A stretch of 64,000 nt of DNA from Buddleja alternifolia. Taxonomy: Eukaryota; Streptophyta; Magnoliopsida; Lamiales; Scrophulariaceae. A model generated the notes under the pieces. It did no database searches. It was not told the origin of the DNA and worked only from the letters and a program-made list of their open reading frames with translations. Position 1 is the first letter of the stretch; the number at the start of each line of letters is the position of its first letter. The position numbers and the translations under genes are program-made. Shown in pieces: positions 35,470-46,945 of this stretch. The stretch covers positions 20,527,134 to 20,591,133 of the forward strand of contig CM033401.1 of NCBI GenBank assembly GCA_019426215.1, written 5' to 3'.

Positions 35470-36183
35470 TGGACAAATAAATAATTTGATTTAAAGGAAT
35501 TACAATTTATGAGAATAAATCTCCTAACGAAGGCTAATCCCCTGATTCTTCACTCCAAACATGATTCAAGGGCTGGAAAGCTTGTTCTTGAACCAAAAGT
35601 GTATTTCTCCTCAGATTTGTTGAATAAGAAGTGAACACCTTGATCTGGGTTGTATTTCGGATACAACTTGGACCAGTCGAAGTATGGAATGAAACCAACC
35701 AACCGGAGATGAATAGATTTTGGATTGTACTTAATATCACGAGATGCCTACGTACCTATGGAGGATCAAGTCTAACGTAGTTCCAATAAAAAGATTATCT
35801 CGAACATATACCTCGTATTTATATATGGGTCTCACTCTAATTCAAGATCGTCTTTATGGTTCATTCGGTGTAGAGAAAGAGAGGATGAGAGAATCCTGGA
35901 AAGAATATTGCATGTCATCTTCTGATAAGAGGATCATCTATTTATAAGTGATGTCGTGTACGGAAGGGACTCTGACAGGTGCTCCATGGAGATGCAAACA
36001 CGTATGATGATCTCAGTCACTCGGGTCGGGTTCATTAGTCCGTTGGGTCGTAGATCTGGGCCTTTGTTAGGCGGGGATACAAAATTGGGCTTGATCTTTC
36101 ACTCTGGGCCCAGTTTCGAGTTATCTATATTAATTGGGCTTTTTGGTAATGTTTAAGGTGTGCCCAATTTTTTGGGCATATCA
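35470..36183 (-). mobile_element. LTR-like sequence, possibly a solo LTR of a gypsy element
   Basis: Contains GATGCCTACGTACCTATGGA (about 35740) and ATCTATTTATAAG (35934-35946), blocks seen in plant LTRs, and ends GGGCATATCA. No target duplication or internal region was found, so the limits and class are uncertain. Confidence 0.35.
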
Positions 36184-36416
36184 TCTAGCCACCACTTCGT
36201 AGTGCAGATAATAAGCGTGAGGCACAACACTTCGTTATCAATGGTACAAAGTATATATGTCTGTACTATCGTGAGATATTATTGCTATCATTTTTGGTGC
36301 TTGTGTCTGTGCATTTGGGATGATTAATTGCATCATTAATGTGCCGTAATTTCTCCCTAAGACCGAGCGCATTTATTAGTGCAATGTAACTTAGTAGTTG
36401 ACAAGTGGTGGTTTCG
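36184..36416. other. Short non-coding spacer
   Basis: No open frame or repeat recognised. Confidence 0.4.
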
Positions 36417-36583
36417 GGGTGAAATTCTATGTATTGGTCTCGGCCCAGCCACAGCCGTTGGATCCCCCCACATGGGGGGGGGGGGGGTTAAATGGCAATT
36501 TGACCCCCCCCCCCCATTAGGGGGATCCAACAGTTGTGGCTGGGCCGAGACCATTGGTCTCGGCCCAACATAGAATGCCCCGA
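36417..36583. mobile_element. Fold-back (MITE-like) palindrome with G and C homopolymer runs
   Basis: Left arm GGTCTCGGCCCAGCCACA (36438-36455) and its complement near 36536-36553 form a stem that includes GTTGGATCCCCC and its partner. A G-run of about 14 (36474-36487) faces a C-run of about 14 (36506-36519). Outer ATTCTATGT and ACATAGAAT extend the symmetry. The target duplication is unclear (possibly TTTCGG). Confidence 0.65.
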
Positions 36584-36968
36584 TTTCGGGTGTAAGCGCA
36601 ATGATTATATCTTCTGTGCGGTGCATGCTTTCTCTGTATTTGAAACGACTGTTTGTTTTGTGCCCTTTTGATTTGATATTCCAAACTTAATCTGGTCATC
36701 CATTCTTCGCATCCCATACCTTATAAATATTAGGTAGGTTACTTTAATTCTTACTTGATTTTGTTTACTGTCTACAGAGAGAAAGTTTATTGGTAAATCG
36801 CCGCTCCGATCTGTTTGTGGAGTTCGCCGCCTCGTCCTTACGTCATTTTTATCGTCTTCCTAGGTACTCTATTTTCTTGTCCTTCCAATTATTTTTTGTC
36901 TTATTTCATGGATCATCATAGTGATAGGAAATCTTTATCTGTTAATAATGAAGCATCCGACGCTAATG
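36584..36968. other. Non-coding spacer
   Basis: No supported frame. A CGCCGCTCCGATCTG block (36800) is slightly GC-richer but has no recognisable coding. Confidence 0.35.
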
Positions 36969-37600
36969 TTAGGTGTTATGCCCTCTATGCTATTGAGGAA
37001 TTAGATTGAAGAGGACGTTTTATTTAAATTGTATGAACATTATTATTGATTAATAAAAGGCATTGAGTTTGTTCTTATAAATCTAATTGTGGCATTGAAT
37101 GTATTGAACAAATAGATCCTTAAGATCAAGGTGTACTCATCACTGCTTATTTGATAAGTAGGAGCACTGGTGGAGTTAAGTGCTTGATCTTATTAAGATG
37201 GTTCGCGAGTTAAAGAATCTAAATTGGGCATTTAGATTCAATTCGTATGATACTTGCTTCGACAAGAAAAGTGCTAAGTCTCACACTGATTGTATAGTGG
37301 GAACTGGTGTGATTAATATGGTTAACGGAGTTAACATATTCGAACATGACTCGTTGTAATCCTATCACATGGGTTTTTACTCAGTGACAGTCAATGATGA
37401 GAATTACCGTCATAACAGTATGAGTGAACTTTAGACCTGAGGAGTCATTTACATTGTGCTAGTACCATTGAATAAGTTATTAGAGTAGTTAGGTCCAATC
37501 ACCCATTGGTGGGGTCGACCTTGAAGTACGATTCAATTGGTGCGTTCGACAATGGAATATGGACTGCCAAAAAGGAATTCACTGTCTCGAAAATAAACGA
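36969..37600 (+). repeat. Copia LTR fragment related to family B
   Basis: It begins TGTTAGGTGTTATGCCCTCT and keeps the order of blocks seen at 5287-5718 (AAAGAATCT..TTGGGCATT, GACATATTCGAACATG-type, CATGGGTTTTTACTCAGTGA). It joins F-box sequence at about 37600, cutting that gene. Confidence 0.75.
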
Positions 37601-37955
37601 GAAGTAACCTACCTGTATTGAAGTAGTAAAACTTGCCTGTATTCTGATAGCCCACACCCTGAAAGTTGAAAGAAGTTGGCTGGCAGCAGAGGCGAAGATG
37701 GCGCTGGATATGGGAATAAGAGAAATAGGGGGCGGTGATAAGAGCCTGCCAATGTTCGCTTACCGATTTGAATCGAACAAGGGGTTTTGCGGGGAGGAGG
37801 GTCGATATTTCAATCAATACATCCTCGTTTCCGCCGACTTTCTCCGCCGGCGATGACCTATGATTCTCGGATGATTCTATGTTGCACCAAATCTTCTCCG
37901 CCGTTGTTATATTGCAGCAGCAAACCTTCCGTCTTTTCAAAGACAACTCCATCAA
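37601..37955 (-). pseudogene. F-box gene copy, truncated by a copia LTR
   Basis: This copy keeps an in-frame ATG (two adjacent ATGs near 37950-37955) and runs MELSLKRRKVCCCN, then ESSENHRSS, then the F-box LTLLPAKPLVRFKSVSEHWQ. It matches the 28784 copy up to about GKFYYFN. After that the frame enters LTR-derived sequence and ends at 37533, so all of the substrate-binding part is lost. Confidence 0.85.
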
Positions 37956-38067
37956 AAATATAATGGATATTAACCTAAAATAACAAAAAATCCCGTTCGA
38001 TTCCCTTTTCTGTTTAACGCAACTTTTAGAATCGATACTAATAATAAATTGATGAGGACGAGGAGGA

Positions 38068-38446
38068 TGTTAGCTCAATGAATATCAGTGGTGAGCTTTA
38101 AGTATAACCATGAGAGAGACTTGGGAGAGTGAGAGAGAGAGGGAGTTCAAAGAAGAATTTTATTCAATAATATCTTCAAAGTTGTTACAATACAACTCCC
38201 TTTCCCTTTTTTATACGGTTCTTTTTAAAAATATCTCAAACTAACTCTAACTAACTAATCAGCTGGATGTTCTTTATTAATAGGTCACGTGTCACCTTCT
38301 AATTGGTCCCCAATTTCTAAAACCCTTGTAATCTGATTTAGGGCTAATTTGCTTGTTGACTCCAAAACGATGTCAGAATGAGAGAGACACTCTTTCACTA
38401 ATAAAAACGTAACCTCCGTTTTTACACTTCTTCTCAATTCTTGATA
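38068..38446 (-). repeat. 3' LTR copy A of the gypsy element
   Basis: Begins TGTTAGCTCAATGAATATCA next to GAGGA and runs to TTCTTGATA (the sense start, mutated from TGTCAGG). It carries GAGAGAGA and AACTAACTCTAACTAACTAA. A GGGGGAG polypurine tract (minus strand) follows at about 38451-38457. Confidence 0.85.
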
Positions 38447-38517
38447 ATACTCCCCCATATAAGACTTGACCTCAATTCTTAAACCCTCAACTATGGAAAT
38501 TAAGAGCTAATTGTAGG

Positions 38518-39090
38518 GGTGCCCACGAGCCGAGCTCGAGCCGAGTTTGGCCAAAATTTTGGGCTCGAGCTCGAGTTTGAGCCAAGAATTTTGAGCTCGG
38601 GCTCGACGAGTCTCAAAAAATTGAGCTCGAGCTCGAACACATTCGAACTCGACCCTAGGTCGAGTCGAGCCGAGCCGTGCTCGAGCTTGAGCTCAGAAAA
38701 GAAATAAAAAATTAATTTTTTTAATGAATATATATTATATTATTATTAATTTTGTATTAATATATATATATATAATTAAATATAGGCATCATAAATATTT
38801 AATATTTAATAACTAATACGTATATAATATTATAAGATATTATATGTATGTATATATTAAAAATTAATAAGATATTATATGTATGTATATATTAAAAATT
38901 AATAAAATATTATATTATATATATTAATAAGTATAATTTTTTTTTTTAATTTAGGCTCGTGAGCCTTAGAACAGGCATAGTTGGGCTCGAGATCGGTTCG
39001 AGAGAAACGGTCTTGAATTTTATCGAGCTCGAGTCGAGCTTTTTTTGAGCCAGCTCGTCGAGCTCAGAAGCTGGCTCGACTCGATGTGTT
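38518..39090. mobile_element. hAT MITE, right end missing
   Basis: Same element as 40060-40565: starts TAGGGGTGCCCACGAGCCGA, has GAGCTCGAG-rich arms and an AT-rich middle. On the right it runs to CTGGCTCGACTCGATG and is then replaced by an LTR fragment, so the ACCCCTA terminus is gone. The preceding AGCTAATTG matches the left target site. Confidence 0.75.
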
Positions 39091-39275
39091 AGGTTAATGT
39101 CCTCAAATGCCACTAGAGGATTAGAAAATGTTAGGACATTATCAATTTGTAATTGTTTCGAATTCTATCAATAAAAGGCAATTAGTTGTTTTCTATAATA
39201 TTGGCATTTATATATTGTAATCATCTATAAGTCCATGAACATAAGAGTTAACTATTATATTGGCATTTATATAGT
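39091..39275 (+). repeat. Short copia LTR fragment between duplicated units
   Basis: Starts TGTTAGGTTAATGTCCTCAA and includes ATCAATAAAAGGCAATTAG. It resembles the start of the LTR fragment at 36969, which precedes F-box sequence in the same way. Confidence 0.6.
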
Positions 39276-39476
39276 TGAATTTGACAAGGGGTTTGCCGGG
39301 AGGAGGATCAGTATTTCGATCAATAAATCCTCGTTTTCGAGGACTTCTCCTCCTCCGACGATCTATGATTCTCGGATGATTCTATGTTGCACCAAATCTT
39401 CTCCGCCGTTGATGTATTGCAGCAGCAAACCTTCCGTCTTTTCAAAGACAACTCCATCGAAAATATAATGGATATT
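39276..39476 (-). pseudogene. F-box gene start fragment, third copy
   Basis: Matches the first part of the 37601 copy (start region and leader, ACCTTCCGTCTTTTC) but ends before the F-box core is complete and is frame-broken around 39330-39345. It is followed by the same upstream DNA and the same LTR insertion site. Confidence 0.75.
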
Positions 39477-39576
39477 AACCTAAAATAACAAAAAATCCCA
39501 TTCGATTCTCTTCTCTGTTTTAGTGAAACTTTTAGAATCGATACTAATAATAAATTGATGAGGAGCAGGAGGAGGA

Positions 39577-39991
39577 TGATAGCTTAATGAATATTAATTG
39601 TGAGCTTTAAGTATAACAATGGCACCAAAGCGTAGTTAATTTGTATGACAAAGACTTGGAAGAGAGAGAGAGAGAGTTGAAAGAAGAATTTTATTCAATA
39701 ATATCTTCAAAGTTATTACAATACACCTCACTTTCCCTTTTTTATACAATTCTTTCTAAAAATATCTCAAACTAACTCTAACTAACTAATCAGGTGGATC
39801 TTCTTTATTAATAGGCCGGATCCACTTTATTAATAGGCCACGTGTCGCCTTCTAATTGGTTCCCGACCCCTTGGAATCTGACTTTGGGCTAATTTGCTTG
39901 TTGACTCCAAAGTGACACCGGAATGAAAGAGACGCTGTTTCAGTAATAAAAACGTAACCTCCCTTTTTACACTTGTTCCCAATTCCTGACA
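39577..39991 (-). repeat. 3' LTR copy B of the gypsy element
   Basis: Starts TGATAGCTTAATGAATATTA after GAGGA and ends AATTCCTGACA. The polypurine tract ACGGGGGAAG (minus strand) lies just beyond, at about 39995-40004. Confidence 0.85.
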
Positions 39992-40059
39992 ATACTTCCC
40001 CCGTATAAGACTTGACCTCAAGTCTTAAACCTTCAACTGTGGAAATTGAAAGCTGATTG

Positions 40060-40565
40060 TAGGGGTGCCCACAAGCCGAACTCGAGTCGAGCCTGGCCAA
40101 AATTTTGGGCTCGAGCTCGAGTTCGATGAGTCTCAGGAAATTGAGCTCGAGCTCGAGCTCGTTCAAACTCAAGATTGGGTCAAGCCGAGCCGAGCTCGAG
40201 CTCAGAAAAAAATAAAAACATAATGTTTTTTAATTATATTATTAATTTTGTATTAATATATATAATTAAACATAATCATCATAAATATTTAATATTTAAT
40301 CACTAATACATATATAATATTATAAGACATTATATTATATGTTTGTATATATTAAAAAAATAAATAAATATTATATTATATATATATATTAAAAAAGTAT
40401 AAAAAAATATTTTTTTTATTTAGGCTCGCGAGTTAGGTCGTGAGCCTCTGAACAGGCATTGTTGGGCTCGAGGTCGGCTCGAGAGAAAAGCACAGCTCGA
40501 GCTCAAATTTTCTTCAGCTCGAGTCGAGCTTTTTTCGAGTCGGCTCGATTCGGTAGTAACCCCTA
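40060..40565. mobile_element. hAT MITE, 506 bp, with 8-bp target duplication
   Basis: Terminal TAGGGGT/ACCCCTA inverted repeats. GCTGATTG is duplicated exactly at 40052-40059 and 40566-40573. The arms are rich in GAGCTCGAGCTCGAG, which is itself palindromic; the middle is AT-rich. No coding. It sits in the 3' untranslated part of the gypsy element. Confidence 0.9.
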
Positions 40566-40589
40566 GCTGATTGTGGAGTAATCCTCTCA

Positions 40590-41154
40590 AGTTGCTTCCT
40601 CTTCTGGTAGATGAGACCATCTAATGAGCAACTGCATGACAATGGTATTGTTTCTTTTCACAAATCGACGTGCCAAAATAACATCTGGCACAAGCAAAAC
40701 CTTTCTTGATCATCAAGTATAGGGAAGGAAGATGACACAATAGCAGTTGGGCTGATAGATTTTTTAAGTAAGGACACATGGAATACATCATGAACTTTGG
40801 CAGTAAGGGGGAACTGAAGTCTATAGGCAACTTTACCAATTCTCTCAATCAGTGGAAAAGGCCCACAATACCTAGTATTTGCTTCCAAAGATCACTCTTC
40901 CTCAAGGATTGTTGCCTGTAAGGTTGTAGTTTGAGAAACACTAAGTCTCCACACTCAAATTCTCTATTCACTCTCCTCCTGTCAACAAAAGTCTTCATGC
41001 GGTTTTGGGCTTTAGAGAGATGTCCTTTCAACTCTTGCACCAACGCCTGTCTTTGTAATATTACCTCTTCCACTCCAGCAACAGTGAAGGGTTGAAATGG
41101 ACCAATGCTAAAGTGGCTGGGCTTGTAACCATAGAGGACCTCAAAAGGTGTCAT
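40590..41154 (-). pseudogene. Gypsy integrase C-terminus with chromodomain-like tail, frame-broken
   Basis: MTPFEVLYGYKPSHF starts at 41154, followed by KAQNRMKTFVDRRR and GDLVFLKLQPYRQ. A frame change near 40870 leads to VHDVFHVSLLKKS, and then, after another change, to an ILARRFVKRN-type tail near 40670. This order (GPY/F-like module then chromodomain-like tail) is typical of plant chromovirus integrases. At least two frameshifts. Confidence 0.85.
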
Positions 41155-41344
41155 TTGAATGGTGGAATGAAAGTTGGGGTGCTACCACCATTCAGCTAGT
41201 GGCAAGCACTTTTTCCATTGTTAGGTTGGCCCATACACATACACCTCAAGTAATTCTCGACACACTGGTTCACCCTTTCACACTGCCCATCAGTTTGAGG
41301 GTGATAAGTTGTACTCATGGCTAAGTCTGCCCCAAGTATAGTCA

Positions 41345-41782
41345 TTAACTCCTTCTAGAATTGGCTAGTGGAGACCTTGTCTCTATCACTGGTAAAATAG
41401 TGGCAGGCAACCTATGAAGTTTGCATATTCCCTCTAAGAATGTAGCAGCCACCTTAGAAGTAGGTAAAGGATGACTTAAGGAAAAGAAGTGCCCATATTT
41501 GGTTAACCTGTCCACAACCACCAATATAGTGTCCATGCCCCCAGATAGTGGTAGTTTCTCAATGAAGTCCATACACACATGATGCCAAACTTGAGAGGGG
41601 ACATATAATGGTTGTAAGAGCCCTGAAGTCATGACATGTTCAACTTTACACAGTTGACATGTAGGGCATTGACTCACAAATGATTTCACATCTTGAGCTA
41701 CACCAGGCCAAAGAAAAATGTTTTGAAGCCTATATAAGGTACTTTTGACCCCAGAATGGCCCCCTATACTGGAGCCATGCAT
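41345..41782 (-). pseudogene. Gypsy integrase zinc-finger and core fragment
   Basis: HHCC finger (HGSSIGGHSG ... CPTCQLC) near 41670-41780, then MDFIEKLPLSGGMDTILVVVDRLTKYGHF with the first catalytic Asp. The second catalytic region is present as SDRD at about 41385 but in another frame. The core between 41155 and 41345 carries further stops. Confidence 0.88.
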
Positions 41783-41965
41783 GGACTAGATTACTTGCTA
41801 CCTTAGAGGATTGTTATCCACATATAATTTGCCCTTATATCTCAGAACTCCTCCCTTGTAGCAAAACAAGGATACATCCCATGGTTGAAGTGTACAAGTT
41901 GCAATAGATTCTTGAGCAAAGCTATCATCTACATATGAGGATGCTAGTTGAGACATCTAAGAAGG

Positions 41966-42466
41966 TCAAACACTGGTAACAGCTAAGCAGTGAGTATTAG
42001 TGATCACATTCCCCTCAAGCCGACAACCCTTTCTAGATAATGCATCTGCAGCTTTGTTCTCCACGCCCTTTTTATATTCAATTTTATAGTTAAAGCCTAG
42101 TAGTTTAGCCAAGTATTTCTGTTGCAGTGGAGTAGTGACTTTTTGCTCCAATAAGTATTTGAGACTTTTCAGATCAGTCCTTATAGTGAATTCACATCCC
42201 ATCAAATAATGCTTCCACTTACTCACTGCCATGACAATAGCCAGGAATTCTTTTTCATAAATGGACAATCCTTGACTTTTGGGGCCTAAACCTTTGCTTA
42301 AGTAAGCAATGGAGTGGTGTTCTTGCATGAGTGCAGCTCCTATTCCTAGTTGACAAGCATCAGTCTCTAACACAAAGTGTTTGTCGTAGTCAGGTAAGGC
42401 TATGACTGGAGTAGTAGACATAGCCTTCTTTAATTTCACAAAGGCTTTATCTAATGCAGTAGTCAA
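41966..42466 (-). pseudogene. Gypsy RT/RNase H fragment
   Basis: RNase H residues are visible: VLETDACQLGIGAAL, SIYEKEFLAIVMAVSKWKHYL, IRTDLKSLKYLLEQ and ENKAADALSRK. The linker from RT (42467-42654) is frame-broken. The Asp, Glu and Asp positions are retained. Confidence 0.9.
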
Positions 42467-42654
42467 TTGAAGCTGGACCTTTTATAATAATTCAGTGAGT
42501 GGCTTGGCTATGAACCCATAATCTTTAACAACTTCCTATAGCACTTTGTAAGCCCCATAAATCCCCTCAAGACTTTAACTGATGACATGTCCCAAATATT
42601 CTACTTGAGTTACAGCAAAGAACATTTGGACTTCTTGGTATATAATTCTTGTTG

Positions 42655-43401
42655 TTATAACCTTTCTAACACTAGTTGCAAATGAGTCATATGAGTCTGC
42701 CAATCTGTGCTATACACTAGGATATCATTAAAAAACACTAGTACAAAGTCTCTTAGGTAATCTTTAAACACAGAGTTCATTAAACTTTGGAAAGTGGTTG
42801 GAGCATTGGTTAGCCCAAAGGGCATAACCTTGAATTCATAATGGCCACCAACTGAAACAAATGTAGTTTTATCAATGTCTTCACTCCTCATTCTTATTTG
42901 ATGATAACATACTTTTAAATCTGTCTTATTAGAGAAAATCACTGCTCCTCTCAATTCATCCAATAAGTCTTCAATGATAGGGATGGAAAATCTATCATTG
43001 ACAGTAATAGAGTTGAGCATTCTGTAATCCACATAGAATTTCCAAGAGTTGTCCTTGTTTTTCACCAAGAGCATAGAAGATGCAAATGGGCTTTGGCTGG
43101 GCTGTATAATCCCACTATGTAGCATTTCTTCCACTAACTTTGCAATCTCTTTTCTTTGAGTGTAAGAGTAGCTGTAAGGTTGTTGCTTAAGAGGTTGGGC
43201 CCCTTGCTTCAATACAATTGTGTGATCATGGGATTTGAGGGATGGTAGTGTCTTTGGCTCCTCAAAAACCATATTGAAACTGAGTAATAAGCTCTCTAAC
43301 TCTTCATTTTGATTCTCTGTGTGTTGGTGCATTTTAGTTACTTTTGTGCCCCTTAGTAAGAATATCTCACTAATGTGATCACAAGGCTTTTTGTTAATCA
43401 C
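42655..43401 (-). pseudogene. Gypsy reverse transcriptase, with a changed catalytic residue
   Basis: A frame of 248 residues covers PYSYSYTQRKEIAKLVEEML, SPFASSMLLVKNKDNSWKF, VDYRMLNSITV, FGLTNAPTTFQSLMN and VLVFFNDILVYS. The usual gypsy motif is FFDDILVYS; here the first Asp of the pair is Asn, and KLDL-type is KTDL. The enzyme would not be active even if translated. It ends where the frame is lost at 42655. Confidence 0.9.
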
Positions 43402-43404
43402 TTT

Positions 43405-43870
43405 CTACAGTTTAGTACCGGTTATCATTCTCAATACTAGTTCAATGTCAATCCCTTGTAATGTCACAGCTTGGCCTTCTTTATGTATGGATATGTTTTG
43501 CTTCTCAAAATCAAAAGTTACAGGCCCAAATTTCTTCATGAGATCCACCCCTAACACCATGTCACATCCCCCTAGTTTGAGCAATCTCACTTCAAATTTG
43601 AATTCCTGCTACCCCATAGTCTGCTTGAACTTAGGACATTTTGAGTTACACTCTATCTTATTGCCATCACTACTGTTACTAACAAGGGATTAGTATATTC
43701 CAACTCTAATCCAGCCTGTCTAGCCACATGAGGATCCACAAAACTATGGGTACTACCAGTGTCAACTAGTATAGAAATGGAGTTGTTTTTCACTTTACCC
43801 AATAGTTTTATGGTGTCTTGCACCCTCTGTCCAGCTAATGCATGGACTGATATATGTAAGTCTTCCTCTA
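43405..43870 (-). pseudogene. Gypsy retropepsin-like protease fragment
   Basis: The active-site DTGSTHSFVD lies at about 43735-43770 on the minus strand. GCDMVLGVDLMKKFGPV in the frame 43405-43590 is the usual C-terminal block of these proteases. The two parts are in different frames. Confidence 0.8.
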
Positions 43871-43939
43871 ATTCCTCCTAACTCTCCTCTTCCTCATAAT
43901 CCTCCACCTCTTCAACCAATATCAATAACAGCTTCTTAC

Positions 43940-44640
43940 ACTTGTGACCAAAGTGGTATATTTCATCACAATTGAAGCATAGTCCTTGCACCCATTTCTT
44001 CTTGGTTTAGTCTTTTCACTTGAGGTATTGTATTCATATTGTTCGGCCTATTAATTGTGGTGGAGATGAAAGAGTTCTGTCTGGGGGATTTAAGATTGTT
44101 CACAAAGCTTCCATTCATCTTGCTTCCCCTTTTTGAACCTTAGACATGGCCTCTAAGGAAGATTCCTCTAATTTAGCATAGTGAATAGCTTGCCCGAGTG
44201 TAAGTGGGCTAAACATTTGAACCATTGGCTTGATCTCATCCTTGAGTCCACTGATGAAACTCAATACAAAATACTCTTCTATCAAATTTTGATTCATGTT
44301 GAGCATAAAGGAATTAAGTTCCTCAAAACTCTCCTGATAGGCAGTAACAAAATGTGTCTGTCTCAACTTGTTGAAATCTCCTACTACACTACCCTTCCCT
44401 GCCTGCATGAATCTATCCAGAAGTAGATCAACAAACCTTCCTCCAGACATGTTCTCCCTACCTTCAATATAATCCTGATACCACAAATTTTCCCTCCCTT
44501 CTATATTCATAGCAGCTAACAAGATCCTTTTATAGTCACTCATGTGATTCACCAAGAAATGTTTATTACATTTTCTCACCCAACTTCGTGGATTCATACC
44601 ATCAAAACATGGAAATTAAAGTTTGACACTACGAGTATAA
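43940..44640 (-). pseudogene. Gypsy gag fragment with zinc knuckle
   Basis: The frame 44115-44597 has the plant gypsy gag domain (NPRSWVRKCNKHFLVN, ENLWYQDYIEG, YQESFEELNSFMLN, GLKDEIKPMVQM). A CCHC box CFNCDEIYHFGHKC lies near 43950-43990 in another frame. The N-terminus upstream of 44600 has stops. Confidence 0.85.
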
Positions 44641-45088
44641 TTTCCCATCATATTAGGCATCATATTAGGGTTTCGACTTACATTGGGGTCAATTCCTCCT
44701 TCTACTGGGGAAGGACTGTGGTGTCCATTCTCATTCACCTACGAGTGACTCAGAATGTTAATGCTAGGGGAGTACGCTTACATTGGCTCTTTCCCCTTTG
44801 TGATATTCAAATTCTTCACAATCTCCTCCATTTGAGCCGCCATTAATCTGCACATTTCTTGCATCATCTCCTGCCTTTGCTGCTCCATTTTCAATTCAAT
44901 TCTCTGCATATTCTCCAAGAATCTTTATTTGTTCAATCCGCCCACTACTATCCATCCTAGTTTACGGTTTAGTCATTACTACTCCAAGATCGAGCTGTGA
45001 TGGCCAAAGTAGCTCAATGAATATCAATGGTTAGCTTTAAGTATAACAATGGCACCAAACACAGTTAATTAGTATGAGAGAGACTTAG

Positions 45089-45093
<5 letters not shown>

Positions 45094-45177
<84 letters not shown>
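45094..45177. repeat. GA microsatellite
   Basis: Nearly pure (GA)n with a few AAAG interruptions. The minus-strand SLSLSLSL frame here is an artefact. The matching position in the other LTRs has only a few units. Confidence 0.95.
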
Positions 45178-45179
<2 letters not shown>

Positions 45180-45440
45180 GAAAGAGGAATTTTATTCAAT
45201 AATATCTTCAAAGTTGTTACAGTACAACTCACTTTCCCTTTTTTATACAATTCTATCTAAAAATATCTCAAACTAACTCTAACTAACTAATCAGCTGGAT
45301 CTTCTTTATTAATAGGCCACATGTCGTCTTCAAACTGGTCCCCGATTTCTAAAACCCTTGTAATCTGATTTAGGGCTAATTTGCCTGTTGACTCCAAAAC
45401 GGCATAGGAATGGAAGAGATGCCCTTTCACTAATAAAAAC

Positions 45441-46945
45441 TGATGGTCCTAAGCGGCATACGAAAGGGTCTAGAAGGGGGGGGGGGGGTTGAATAGACCC
45501 TGGAGTCTTTTTCAACTTCAAAATTTTTGTATCACTTTTCAAACAATTTGAACGCTTAGTAAGCTTAGCGCTAGGTCAGGCGCTAAATATAGTTAACTTA
45601 GACTTAGTGATTTCAGTAATTACTAAAGTAGGGTAACGCTTAGACCGCTTAATCAGGTTTAGCACAGCAGAAATCATTTTAAAGCTTAGCGTTCGATTTA
45701 AGTCAAATAGTTGCTTAACTGTTTATAAAACATTTTTCAATGATATGATATGAATAATAAAATAAGGCAATAAAACAGTAAATAACACAAGATATTTAAG
45801 GTTCACTGAGTGATGTAATCCCAGCTATGTCCTTTTTCTCCTTTACACTCGGAGAAAATTCACTAGATTGATTATCGAAGGATCACACAGAGGCTTCTAC
45901 AAAATAATGAGTAGGGAAGATGATCTCAAGCTCCTTGATCACACAGATTTCAGCTCCAATGAAGATCTTCTTCAAAAAGATTCTCTCACACAGAAATGCT
46001 TCTTGTAGAATCAACAACTTTCTCATTTAGATGAAAGAGGTTGAGAGTTTTGTCATGGGTTTGTTTGATTTGAGAGGTTCAAACAACTTGGGATATCTCA
46101 TTAAGAGTGTAGGGTTGTTCTTGGAAGATGTTTGAGATATCTATGACTGTCTGTGGAATGAATATGAAAAGCTTAAAGAATTTTGGCTATGGAGTTTTAT
46201 AGCTTTTCTTTAAGAGTATTTTAGCAAAGTTTCGACCTTGAATATATCTTATATTGTTACTTGTATTTAGGGTTTACTGAGGAAAGGTATTTATAGGCAA
46301 ATTTTTGGGATTTGTCCGTTGGACACATGCAGGTGCGTGGCTCTTGCGAGCGAGTGGTCATACCTTCTCTCTGACATTCCTGGAATCCTGCTGCTCTGAT
46401 TTGATGTAGCAGGTTTGAACTCTCAAGTTCTGACAGTCTTAACCAGTAGGATGGCTTGCTCTATATACAATCCGTCCTTATCACATTTAATGCTTTTATC
46501 AATCATTTAATACATTTGAATTTATTTTCCATTCGAAATAAATGCCCGTTGAATGATTGCATTTAAGTCCTTAATGACTTCGGAATTTATTTCAGGTTAT
46601 CTCTTGATCGCTTGAATGCTTTGAGCGCTTGATTCATAGCTTTTAAAATGCCATTAGCGATTGGCAGTCGCTAAGACCAAATCTTCATCTTCGCTTGACT
46701 GCAGACGCTGATCATCCACTTCATCTCTGACAGACTCACCTAGAATTCTATCAGCTACTTAGCTTCTAATACTTAGTTTAAAATCTACAAAGATAAAAAT
46801 TACAAGCCTATTCTAAAATATTACAACTCAATAACTTATTAAACACTTAAGCATACTAAGAAAAAAATAAACTTACATAATCTTTGGGGTTTAACATAAA
46901 ACCTATCATGTCATCATCAAAATATCTAACATGAAATTCCTAACA
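45441..46945 (-). mobile_element. Sirevirus-like solo LTR with target duplication
   Basis: TGATGGTCCTAAGCGGCATA to AAATTCCTAACA, flanked by AAAAC on both sides (45436-45440, 46946-46950). The empty site is visible at 39951-39962 in the sister LTR. It contains the family's poly-G tract (45478-45489), TATA block (about 46287-46300) and the TCACTGAGTGATGTAATCCC block. It arises by recombination between the two LTRs of a complete element. Confidence 0.93.

Noticed and set aside
45065..45250. Minus-strand frame of repeated Ser-Leu
   Set aside because: It is a GA microsatellite inside an LTR.
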